Notes under the pieces: generated by a model
Seen by the model: the letters and a program-made list of their open reading frames with translations, nothing else
What the model was told of the DNA's origin: nothing
The model's database searches: none
Shown: positions 6,738 to 14,630 of the stretch, piece after piece
Layout of the letters: every line of letters begins with the position of its first letter
How positions within the stretch are numbered: position 1 is the first letter of the stretch
Assembly (NCBI GenBank): GCA_029559155.1
Contig: JAKQCM010000058.1
Coordinates: 1-45,200, forward strand
DNA length: 45,200 bases
DNA from: Chloroflexota bacterium
GTDB taxonomy: Bacteria > Chloroflexota > Anaerolineae > Promineifilales > Promineifilaceae
Direction: 5' to 3'
Made by a program: the position numbers and the translations under genes

Positions 6738-9700
6738 CTGCCTAATTCTACCTCGTAGATATAGAAAAGTGGATCGGCGTGGTGGCCGGGGAGGGAATAG
6801 GCACGGCCGTTCGGATACATCGCTTCCACGGCATCCATTTCGCCCGCTCGTTCCGGCAGAAAGATAAAACTCACATGTTGGCTGGATGGCGTAGGGCTAT
6901 CGGCGGACTCGGCTACATCGAACAGGTTTTGGTTCGCCTGGAATTCGGTCGCCAGGAACGGAATGGTGGGGAAATTGATGTACATGACCGGCGGGCCGTA
7001 AAAATAAGCCGACGCGTTTGCGCCGTCCAGGCTGTTCAGATAATCGGCCACACCCTGAGCAATTTCGGTGTTACGGTCGCCAAAGCTGTAAGATTGGCGG
7101 TAACGGCCGTAATAAAAAAACATCTCATTCAGCGATACCAGGGTCGCCAAAACCAGCAGGGCGGGCAGCAGCCAATCGGCACGGCCGTTGCCGGGACGTA
7201 CCGCCAGCGCCCAACGCCCGATCTCCACCAGCGCCAAAGCCGCCAATAAGCTCAACAGCGGCGCAGCCAGCACCAACCGGTGGCTGCTTGGGGTTTCAAT
7301 CAGCAGCGCCCCGCCAAAAAACAAGGTGATCGCCAGAGCCGATACCAGCAGCGCATGGCGCGCCTGCCGCAGCCGCAAAAGCGCGATCATCACGCCGACC
7401 ACCAGCAAAATGGCCGGAATGGTGCTCAACAGCGAGACTCCCGGGCGATAAGCCGGGCTGACATCGGCGGCGGCGTTGAAGGCCAGTAAGGCGCGTTGGA
7501 TTTGCTCGCCAAAGATCGCCATCTGGCTGCGCCCTGTGCGCAGGGCTTCTTGCGCCAGCCAGCCCGTCTGCCCGGCCAAAATTCCGTTCGATTGAAAACG
7601 ATCCATAAACACGCCGGGATTGGCGCGATAAAAAAGCATTTGGGGCAGGGCGACCAGAAAAGCCAGCAGCGAGGCCGCTAACAAATTCCCGGCCTGCCGG
7701 AAAACAGTGGGGCGGTCTGCCAGCAGGGCAAAAAGAAGCAAAGCCAGCAGCATGAGCGGCAGCAAGTGCGACGTAGTGAAGAGGTAGGCGTTCAGGCCAA
7801 CGGCGAATCCGGCCCATAACCAGGTGTGGCGGGCGGCACGGCCGTTCTTCCCATCTGTCCAGGCCGCGCCCAGCAGCCCTAAAGCCAGCAGCAAGAACAG
7901 CCCATCCCACACGTTGGTAAGGCCCAGGCGGCTGTAGTGCAGGTGAAAGTGGGAACCGGTCAGCAAGACGGCCGCAATCAGGCCCACTTCCAAACGCCAC
8001 AAGCGCATTCCCACCCAGAACACCGCCACAACCGTCAGCGCGCCAATCAGCGGCGAGAAAAAGCGAATGGATAATACAGAAGGGCCGAGCAGTTTGACGG
8101 GCACAGCCATCAGAAAATAGGGCAGCGTGGGGTTGGTTAGCCAGCCGGTGGAAAAAGGATTGTGGGCCAGCCCGTCGGCGACGGCGCGCACGTCCAGGCC
8201 AACTCCGGCTTCCAGCCCATTGAGGATGAAGGGGTGATTGCTGAGGGCGGCGGCGCGGATGATGAAGGCGGTGAAAAAGAGGGTAAGACTGCCCAGCCAC
8301 ACAAACCGGCGGTTAGCGGGCGGGCCACGGCCGTCAGTCGTTTCGGGCGTGGTTGTGGATGGTTGGTAAAGGGCGTAAAAGCCAATGAGGATGCCAATGA
8401 GCCACAAACTTAGCGTGAGCAGGGGCGGCCAGGGAGCGATGCCGTTGGCTGCCTGTCGGTAGGCGATGAGCACCAGGAATAATCCGGCAAAAAAACCCCA
8501 GCGCCGCCGGGGGATGGCTAGATGGCGCAGGGTGGGCCACGGCCGTTTGTTTGCCTGCGTTTGCCCCATCACACCCAAGCGCCATAAAAACAGCAGCAGG
8601 GCGATGAAACTGTAGACGAACCAGCGCAGGCCGCCGGGCGGATTGTTTTCCGCGCCGCCAACGATACTCTGGCCGATGAAGGCCAGCGCCAATGTTAGCA
8701 GCAGCAGCCCGGCAGCCAGGACGTCAAAAGGGCGACGGCCGTTTTCCTCCTCCTGCTCCTCTAATTCCGGGAGCACCAGTACCTGGCTTGTTACGGTGGC
8801 CGGCGTTTCGTCGGCTGGCCGGGTGGGTATGTTGTGGCTGGGTTCGGTGGGTTGGCGGCGCTGCACGGCCGTTTCCAATTCGGCAATCGTAAACGGGCGG
8901 GCAGGCGGCAGGTGCATCTCGATGGGGCCGTCGGCCACTTTGCGGGCGACGATCAGGATGTATGCGCCCTGTGCCTGGGCTTCTTCGTCGTAAAACGGCC
9001 GTAACCAACGCTCAGTCATGGCCAGACTGTTTTCCCAGGGGGCCAAAATCCAGTGACCGGTGAGAAAGTGCATAGCTGCCGCCGGCAGCCCTTGCGCGTG
9101 GCCGAGTTCCAGCGCGTGCAGCGCCTGGGGTGAAAAATAATATTGCCAGCGCTCAATGGCCATCCCGGCTTCCGCCAGACGCGCCGCCCAAACTTCCGGG
9201 CTGTCTGTGTGGACGTGGCGAGAGATGTAGTTGAACCCGCTGCGGTACCTATCGGCCAGACCGGTCAGGTTGAGCTTCTCGAAGAACTGCGCGCCGCCCA
9301 GCCATTTGGTGAAGTATTGGCTGGGCATGGTGATGAGGAAACGGCCGTCTGGTTTTAACACCCGGCTCGTATCATTCAGCACCGCCTGCACATCGGGGAT
9401 ATGTTCCAGCACGGAATTGGAGAAGGCGCTGGCGAAGGTGTGGTCGGGGAAGGGCAGGCGGTCGCCCATGCCCTGCATCACCTGGTCGTATTGGTCGGAG
9501 CGGTACGCTTTGTTAAGCGGTCCCCACCAGGGATCGATGCCCACTTCAATGCGGCGGTCGAAAGTCATCTGGGCGAAGTGGCCGTCGCCGCAGCCGACAT
9601 CCAGTGTGGGGCCGGGTAGATCGACGGCATAATAAAAGCGCGATTCCACCGCCCGCAGAATGGCGCGAAAGGCGGGAATGGTTTTAAGCTGCCGCCAGAG

Positions 9701-9757
9701 AAGATCGTCTGCGGCGAAAGGGGAGGGAGGTTTGTTGGTTTGTTGGTTGGTGGTCAC
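6734..9757 (-). CDS. SAM methyltransferase fused to GT39-like membrane glycosyltransferase
   Basis: About 1007 aa, two modules. Residues 50-270 form a class I SAM methyltransferase (motif I LDVGCGDGHFAQ near 52, then SNSVLEHIPDVQAVL and RVLKPDGRFLITMP). After a Pro/Glu-rich linker, residues 345-1007 hold a dozen or so hydrophobic helices. The first lumenal loop carries the acidic motif NGLEAGVGLDVR of PMT/ArnT-like GT39 enzymes, which use polyprenyl-phosphate sugars. The GTG at 9757 is preferred because the in-frame ATG at 9850 lies inside an intergenic palindromic repeat and adds a low-complexity N-terminus; neither has a good SD. The neighbours (GT4 and flippase-like gene) point to envelope glycolipid or glycan assembly. 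Confidence 0.85.
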   Translation of the reverse strand: MTTNQQTNKPPSPFAADDLLWRQLKTIPAFRAILRAVESRFYYAVDLPGPTLDVGCGDGHFAQMTFDRRIEVGIDPWWGPLNKAYRSDQYDQVMQGMGDRLPFPDHTFASAFSNSVLEHIPDVQAVLNDTSRVLKPDGRFLITMPSQYFTKWLGGAQFFEKLNLTGLADRYRSGFNYISRHVHTDSPEVWAARLAEAGMAIERWQYYFSPQALHALELGHAQGLPAAAMHFLTGHWILAPWENSLAMTERWLRPFYDEEAQAQGAYILIVARKVADGPIEMHLPPARPFTIAELETAVQRRQPTEPSHNIPTRPADETPATVTSQVLVLPELEEQEEENGRRPFDVLAAGLLLLTLALAFIGQSIVGGAENNPPGGLRWFVYSFIALLLFLWRLGVMGQTQANKRPWPTLRHLAIPRRRWGFFAGLFLVLIAYRQAANGIAPWPPLLTLSLWLIGILIGFYALYQPSTTTPETTDGRGPPANRRFVWLGSLTLFFTAFIIRAAALSNHPFILNGLEAGVGLDVRAVADGLAHNPFSTGWLTNPTLPYFLMAVPVKLLGPSVLSIRFFSPLIGALTVVAVFWVGMRLWRLEVGLIAAVLLTGSHFHLHYSRLGLTNVWDGLFLLLALGLLGAAWTDGKNGRAARHTWLWAGFAVGLNAYLFTTSHLLPLMLLALLLFALLADRPTVFRQAGNLLAASLLAFLVALPQMLFYRANPGVFMDRFQSNGILAGQTGWLAQEALRTGRSQMAIFGEQIQRALLAFNAAADVSPAYRPGVSLLSTIPAILLVVGVMIALLRLRQARHALLVSALAITLFFGGALLIETPSSHRLVLAAPLLSLLAALALVEIGRWALAVRPGNGRADWLLPALLVLATLVSLNEMFFYYGRYRQSYSFGDRNTEIAQGVADYLNSLDGANASAYFYGPPVMYINFPTIPFLATEFQANQNLFDVAESADSPTPSSQHVSFIFLPERAGEMDAVEAMYPNGRAYSLPGHHADPLFYIYEVELGS

Positions 9758-9783
9758 GTTTGGGTCCGTTTGGGGAGGTGTAC

Positions 9784-9854
9784 ACGGATGACACGGATTG
9801 GACGGATTGTCACAGATTCTTTTTGATGAATCCGTGAAAATCCGTGTCATCCGT
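9784..9854. repeat. Palindromic ATCCGTG-type intergenic repeat
   Basis: Perfect 16-bp arms ACGGATGACACGGATT (9784-9799) and AATCCGTGTCATCCGT (9839-9854), with further degenerate copies between them (GACGGATT, AATCCGTGAAAATCC). It fills the gap between the GT4 gene and the fusion gene. Such ATCCGTG-rich palindromes are familiar as interspersed extragenic elements in diverse bacterial genomes. No coding role is seen. Confidence 0.75.
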
Positions 9855-9872
9855 TAAATCCGTGTGCCCCTC

Positions 9873-11096
9873 CTAACTCTTCGCCTCGTCGCGCATGGCG
9901 CGGAGGCGTTCGTAGGCGGGCGGTTCGGCGGCGGCGTTGTTGGTTGTGCCGGTTTGTAAGGCTTTGAAGAGGCGCAGGTATTCGACGGCCGTTTGCGTCG
10001 GGCTAAAACTGTTGGCAATGAGGTCGGGCGGGCGCAGGTAAGCTTCTTTTTGGTTCAGAATGTTGATCACGGCCTGGGCCAGGGCGTGGGGGTCGCCAAC
10101 GGCCGTGATCTCGCCCATGCCCGTCATTGCCACCGGCTGGCGAACGCCGGGCAGGGCGCAGGCCGCTACCGGCACATTGTTGGTCATGGCTTCAATCTGC
10201 ACCAGGCCAAAACTTTCTGTGCTGTTCAGGCTGGTTACGCACAGCACGTCCAGATTTTTGTAAAAAGCGGTCAATTCGGCGCCGTGCAGCGTGCCCAGGC
10301 GGAAATAGCGGTCTTTGTATCGCTCAAAAAGCGGGGCCAGACGCGCGGCGTAGGCCTCTTCCCCCAGGATGTTTTCATAGGGGCCGGCGTGTAGCACAAG
10401 AGCCTGCGGGTGTTTGGCGAAAATTTCGGGCAGGGCGTTTAACAGCACTTCTACCCCTTTTTCCGCTGCCAGCCGGGCGGAGATGCCGATGACGAGACGG
10501 CCGTCCAGCGCATATTTTTGCCGGAATTGTTCCGCGTCGGCGTCTGTGCAGGGGGTTAATTCTACGGGCGGCGGGATGATGTGCAGTTTGCGGCCCAAAT
10601 AATGCGAGAGAAAGGGGGAATGCGTGCCATAATCGCGGGTATATGTGACGATGGCGTCGGCCAGTTCCCCGGCGAAGCGATTTTGCGTCTGGACAACTTT
10701 ATCAACCATGCGGTTGAAGCTGCCTTCGGGCAGTTGTAAATCGCAGTGGTAGGTCAGGACGACCGGTTTGCCGAGCAGTCGGCCGCGTGTGGCCACGCCC
10801 GGCGCGTCGAACTGCGGCAGATGCAGGTGAATCACATCGGTGCGATGGGCCAGTTTCCAGGCCATCGGCCCAAATTCAGGCATGATCACCCCTTTGCTGA
10901 CGCGCAGCAAGACGGGGATGCGCACGATTTTTACGCCGTCCATCACTTCGTAACGCGGCAGGTCCGGATCATATTGGGCTGTCAGGACGGTGACGTCGTG
11001 GCCCAATTCGACCAGAGCGCGGCTGAGTCGTTCGACGTAAATGGTCAGGCCGCTGACCCATGGCCGATAGTAGGTTAAGACTTCAAGGATTTTCAT
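9873..11096 (-). CDS. GT4-family glycosyltransferase
   Basis: 407-aa GT-B retaining glycosyltransferase (family 4). The N-terminal acceptor domain starts MKILEVLTYYRPWVSG with the usual glycine-rich turn. The donor-side C-terminal domain has GISARLAAEKGVEVLL near residue 200, and the E-x7-E region ESFGLVQIEAMTNNVPV near residues 300-316. Transfers an activated sugar to a lipid or glycan at the cytoplasmic face. Only about 60 bp separate it from the upstream flippase-like gene, and the repeat separates it from the fusion gene. The ATG at 11096 follows a weak GGAA. Confidence 0.92.
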   Translation of the reverse strand: MKILEVLTYYRPWVSGLTIYVERLSRALVELGHDVTVLTAQYDPDLPRYEVMDGVKIVRIPVLLRVSKGVIMPEFGPMAWKLAHRTDVIHLHLPQFDAPGVATRGRLLGKPVVLTYHCDLQLPEGSFNRMVDKVVQTQNRFAGELADAIVTYTRDYGTHSPFLSHYLGRKLHIIPPPVELTPCTDADAEQFRQKYALDGRLVIGISARLAAEKGVEVLLNALPEIFAKHPQALVLHAGPYENILGEEAYAARLAPLFERYKDRYFRLGTLHGAELTAFYKNLDVLCVTSLNSTESFGLVQIEAMTNNVPVAACALPGVRQPVAMTGMGEITAVGDPHALAQAVINILNQKEAYLRPPDLIANSFSPTQTAVEYLRLFKALQTGTTNNAAAEPPAYERLRAMRDEAKS

Positions 11097-11156
11097 AAGG
11101 GTTCCAGTTCGGATTTGGTTTTTGGCGTTTCGGCCTGCTGTTTATACACGGCCGTT

Positions 11157-12260
11157 TCACGAAAGACTTTCCGGTTTATTTTCTGTGCGATTGGCAAATT
11201 GGCGCGTGGCGTCGATGACGTGGCGGAAGGTTGCGCCGGTTGCCAGCAGACCCACGATACCCAAAAGGGTCGTGGTGGTGAGATTGATGGCATGGTATAG
11301 GAAGGCAAAACTGGCCGCCTGTCCTTCCGGTTGGCCTAGAATGGTGGTCAGGGCAAAGATGACGCCGGCGTGAAAGACGCCAATCTGGCCGGGGGATGAA
11401 GGCGCGGCGACGCTCAGGGCGGCGGCGCAAACGACGAATCCGGCCATAGCTGGCGTGGGAGTCAGGTTCACGGCCAGCAGGCCAAAGTAGTAAGCGGCAA
11501 TGATGGGCATCCAGGTGAGGATGGTGGTGAGCAGCAGGATAAAGCCGCTTTTGAGGCTGGTCAGGCTGCTGAGTCCGACAAGTAAATCGTCGACGCGGTT
11601 GACCCAGGCGGCGACGTTGAGGCGGCCAACGGCCGTAAATACGCGGCTGAGCCAGGCAATACGGGCCGTGCGGGCGGCCAGCCATTGGTTGAGGCGGGCG
11701 ATCCATGAGAAGACGGCCGTGGCCCATTTGCGGGCTAACGGCCGTTGGTTGGCGGCGATCACCAGCACGACCACGACGGCCGTGGTTAGAATGCCAATGA
11801 CCAGGGCGGTGGATTGTACCTGTTCGGGCAATGTGTCCACAGAGGCCAGTGTAAACGGCAGCAAGATGACCATGAACAGCATGTCTAAAATGCGTGTGAC
11901 CACAACGGTCGATAACCCGCGCGCGATCGTCACCGGCGGCACGCTGCCAATTAAAACGGCCTGGGCCACGTCGCCCAGACGCAGCGGCAGGAAATTGTTA
12001 ACCAGATAGCCGATGTTTTGGATATGGAAGGTGTTAGCCAGACTGATGTCGTTGTTGAGCATGAAACGCCAGCGCACGGCGCGGATGAGCAGGAAGAGGA
12101 TGATGCCGACGGCCGTTAACCCCAAATATCCCCAACGCGCAGTCTCCAGAGCCGCTAGAATTTCTGCCGGCTCAATAAAAAAGAAGATGGCAACCAGACA
12201 GATAAGGCTTACCATCATACCCACCCAAAATTGACTTTTTTGCTTCTGATTCGTATCCAT
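11157..12260 (-). CDS. Lysylphosphatidylglycerol-synthase-TM / UPF0104 flippase-like membrane protein
   Basis: 367-aa integral membrane protein with about eight hydrophobic segments of the UPF0104 family (the transmembrane part of MprF-type lysyl-PG synthases). Diagnostic segments are NNFLPLRLGDVAQAVLIG, TVVVTRILDMLFMV and the C-terminal APSSPGQIGVFHAGVIFAL. Stand-alone members are linked to lipid or glycolipid translocation, which fits the downstream glycosyltransferases. ATG 12260 is preferred over ATG 12293. No SD precedes it, but TATAAT at 12270-12275 is placed to start the transcript only about 3 bases before the ATG. Confidence 0.88.
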   Translation of the reverse strand: MDTNQKQKSQFWVGMMVSLICLVAIFFFIEPAEILAALETARWGYLGLTAVGIILFLLIRAVRWRFMLNNDISLANTFHIQNIGYLVNNFLPLRLGDVAQAVLIGSVPPVTIARGLSTVVVTRILDMLFMVILLPFTLASVDTLPEQVQSTALVIGILTTAVVVVLVIAANQRPLARKWATAVFSWIARLNQWLAARTARIAWLSRVFTAVGRLNVAAWVNRVDDLLVGLSSLTSLKSGFILLLTTILTWMPIIAAYYFGLLAVNLTPTPAMAGFVVCAAALSVAAPSSPGQIGVFHAGVIFALTTILGQPEGQAASFAFLYHAINLTTTTLLGIVGLLATGATFRHVIDATRQFANRTENKPESLS

Positions 12261-12422
12261 ATCGGCGGGATTATAACAATAAGCGTGCTGCATGGCACTT
12301 TAGGACTGTGGAGGATAATGCGATTCTCCCGGCAACCCCTCTTGCTCTAACTTGCAAGGACTTGCTTAAGGGTTTGTAACGCCACAAAAAAATCCCGCAA
12401 CGCCGGATTCACTCCAATTTGT

Positions 12423-12452
12423 TTGCTCAGGCAATCAAGCAGGCGTTATAAT
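12423..12452 (+). promoter_or_regulatory. Promoter for cupin gene
   Basis: TTGCTC at 12423-12428, an 18-base spacer and TATAAT at 12447-12452, about 50 bases upstream of the cupin ATG. The -10 is perfect and the -35 partial. The rest of the 12294-12503 gap shows no gene. Confidence 0.6.
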
Positions 12453-12503
12453 GCACTGCATTGACGGACAGAAGTTTTATGGGGTTCCGAAGAGGCAGAA
12501 AAC

Positions 12504-12821
12504 ATGTTGGACAATATCATTCACATAGCAAAATGGCCCTACCAATATCCACCAACCGAGGAAGAACTTCGTCAACTTTTGTTGGAAGAACAGCTAGTCC
12601 CTTATCGTTGGTCGAACGAGCCGGGCGATTATTACGATGCCCATGTTCACGACTACCACAAAGTTATCTACGTCGTTGCCGGGTCTATTACCTTTGGCTT
12701 TCCTGTCGTAGATGAGCCGACGATCTTGCGACCAGGTGATCGTCTGGATTTACCGGCTGGTGTGCGGCACAACGCGGCCGTTGGCCCCGATGGCGTGGTC
12801 TGCCTGGAAGCCCATCGCTAG
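12504..12821 (+). CDS. Cupin-domain protein
   Basis: 105-aa single-domain cupin. Cupin motif 1 is DAHVHDYHKVIYVVAGSITF (two His and one downstream), and motif 2 is PGDRLDLPAGVRHNA. The His pattern suggests a metal-binding beta barrel. Such small cupins act as isomerases, dioxygenases or ligand-binding proteins; no specific role can be read here. GAGG lies about 9 bases upstream of ATG 12504. The promoter at 12423-12452 serves it. The aldo/keto reductase follows 85 bp later on the same strand. Confidence 0.85.
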   Translation: MLDNIIHIAKWPYQYPPTEEELRQLLLEEQLVPYRWSNEPGDYYDAHVHDYHKVIYVVAGSITFGFPVVDEPTILRPGDRLDLPAGVRHNAAVGPDGVVCLEAHR

Positions 12822-12906
12822 TTCGATCCACCTCTCGCACGATTCGTCAAACCGTTTCCCACTATCTTGATGTCTGGGAAGTAAGCTTCATAGGAGAAGG
12901 CATGCA

Positions 12907-13887
12907 ATGGAATATGTACATTTAGGCCGTACAGGGTTGAAGGTTTCGCGCATCTGTTTAGGCATGATGACTTATGGCACACCGGAGTGGCGCGATTGGG
13001 TGCTGCCAGAGGCAGAGAGCCGGCCGTTTGTCCGGCGCGCACTTGAAGCGGGCATCACCTTTTTCGATACCGCCGATATGTATTCTCTGGGCGTGAGCGA
13101 GGAAGTTACCGGTCGATTGTTAAAAGAGATGATCCCGCGTGATGAAGTTGTTGTGGCGACAAAGGTCTTTTTCCCCATCGGCAAAGGTCCAAATGGCGGT
13201 GGATTGTCGCGCAAGCACATTCTGGAAGCTATTGACAATTCGCTGCGTCGCCTGGGTATGGATTATGTCGACCTGTATCAGATTCACCGTTGGGATTACG
13301 ATACACCCATCGAAGAGACGATGGAAGCGCTGCATGATGTGGTGCGGGCAGGCAAAGCGCGGTATATCGGAGCGTCCAGCATGTTTGCCTGGCAGTTTGC
13401 CAAAGCTCAATATACGGCCGATTTGCAGGGCTGGACGCGCTTCGTTTCCATGCAAAACCATTACAATCTGGTCTACCGCGAGGAAGAGCGGGAAATGATT
13501 CCCTTCTGCAAAGATCAGGGCGTGGGGTTGATTCCCTGGAGTCCTTTGGCGCGCGGCTTTTTGGCTGGCAATAGACAGGTGAAAGGGCAGGGACCGACTG
13601 CTCGCGCTCACAGCGATGAATACGCTCATGGCATGTATTACGAAACAGGTGATTTTGCCGTGCTGGACCGGGTGATAGCCATGGCTGACGCACATGGCGT
13701 TAAGCCGGCGCAAATTGCCTTGGCCTGGATGCTCCACAAACCGGGGATCACGGCGCCGATTATCGGTGCGAGCAAGATGTATCAGTTAGAAGAGGCTTTG
13801 GCGGCGACTCAGATTCAGCTTTCCGCTGACGAGATCGCGCAATTGGAGGAGCCATATCAACCGCACCCGGTACTGGGCCACGGTTAA
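12907..13887 (+). CDS. Aldo/keto reductase
   Basis: 326-aa TIM-barrel NADPH-dependent oxidoreductase of the aldo/keto reductase family (YajO-like subgroup in style). The catalytic tetrad is visible as Asp54 and Tyr59 (FFDTADMYS), Lys86 (VATKVFF) and His127 (YQIHRWD). Segment IIGASKMYQLEEAL near the C-terminus forms part of the nicotinamide adenine dinucleotide phosphate pocket. GGAGAAGG precedes the ATG. It ends 15 bp before a strong bidirectional hairpin. Physiological substrate unknown. Confidence 0.93.
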   Translation: MEYVHLGRTGLKVSRICLGMMTYGTPEWRDWVLPEAESRPFVRRALEAGITFFDTADMYSLGVSEEVTGRLLKEMIPRDEVVVATKVFFPIGKGPNGGGLSRKHILEAIDNSLRRLGMDYVDLYQIHRWDYDTPIEETMEALHDVVRAGKARYIGASSMFAWQFAKAQYTADLQGWTRFVSMQNHYNLVYREEEREMIPFCKDQGVGLIPWSPLARGFLAGNRQVKGQGPTARAHSDEYAHGMYYETGDFAVLDRVIAMADAHGVKPAQIALAWMLHKPGITAPIIGASKMYQLEEALAATQIQLSADEIAQLEEPYQPHPVLGHG

Positions 13888-13902
13888 GCATTCGGTGGTT
13901 TA

Positions 13903-13945
13903 ACTTGAGACCCCAGGCAGCAATAAAATGCCCGGGGTCTCAAGT
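13903..13945. terminator. Bidirectional terminator hairpin between convergent genes
   Basis: 17-base arms at 13903-13919 and 13929-13945 pair with a single mismatch around a 9-base loop; the stem core is TTGAGACCCC / GGGGTCTCAA. A short T-rich run follows on the plus strand. It sits between the stop of the aldo/keto reductase and the stop of the convergent membrane protein. Confidence 0.8.
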
Positions 13946-14614
13946 TTATTCGAAGAAATCGGGCGGGAAAATTTCGGGTAGGGCTGGTTCGGCGGATATG
14001 ACTGGCGCGGCAACTCGCAGCAGGCGCAGGTAATCGGCATATTGGACGACAACGCCGATAAGGCAAAGGCTGAGAATGATAACGGCCGTAAAACTACTGC
14101 TGCTATCCAGACTGAGCGCCTGATAAATTATCTCAACCCCAATCACCACCGTAATAATGATGAGCACTTCTTCGCCAAAACGGCGCGTTAGCCACAACCC
14201 CAGCAGCCCACCAACCAGAATGATCACGATATTGAACCAATCCGCGATCGGTTCCGAAAGATTTGCATCGTTCGTCAAAATATAAAATGAAATCTCGTGC
14301 AGCCACAGCGCAATATCCGCTCCGGCGGCAAACCCCACTAACGTGATGGCCCAGCGGGGCCACGTGCGCCCCACATGAAGCCCCAAGGCCGCTACGGCTA
14401 CAGCGATGAGCAAAAACAGCCATCGACGTTGATCGGCTAATTCCCAGCCAGAATTGAGCGAGGCTACCACGATGGCTAGCAGATTAGCCGTAACCGTAAA
14501 GCCAATAACCCCTAACGAAATCCATAATGCGCGGCGTCCGGCCAATAAAATATACCCTCCCAGGACCAATCCCAGGATAGACAGAGCAGCATTTACAAGA
14601 AAAGGAACCAGCAT
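13946..14614 (-). CDS. Membrane protein of unknown function
   Basis: 222-aa protein with about seven hydrophobic helices (for example LGLVLGGYILLAG, WLFLLIAVAVAALGLHVG, VIILVGGLLGLWL) and a short acidic, proline-rich tail ending PPDFFE. It resembles the DUF4203-like group of small polytopic proteins, but no firm family is recognised. GAGGT lies 6 bases upstream of ATG 14614. It begins 16 bp after the UbiB-fusion gene stops, so the two probably form an operon. Confidence 0.75.
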   Translation of the reverse strand: MLVPFLVNAALSILGLVLGGYILLAGRRALWISLGVIGFTVTANLLAIVVASLNSGWELADQRRWLFLLIAVAVAALGLHVGRTWPRWAITLVGFAAGADIALWLHEISFYILTNDANLSEPIADWFNIVIILVGGLLGLWLTRRFGEEVLIIITVVIGVEIIYQALSLDSSSSFTAVIILSLCLIGVVVQYADYLRLLRVAAPVISAEPALPEIFPPDFFE

Positions 14615-14630
14615 GTTTCACCTCGGCAGC

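Noticed and set aside
7296..8300. Long open frame of about 334 codons on the minus strand inside the fusion gene
   Set aside because: It is an out-of-frame shadow of the GT39-like region; its product is Arg/Pro/Ala-rich without domain motifs, and the overlapping frame has clear membrane helices.
13120..13737. Antisense frame of about 205 codons over the aldo/keto reductase
   Set aside because: Its product shows no motif, and the sense strand encodes a full enzyme with all catalytic residues.
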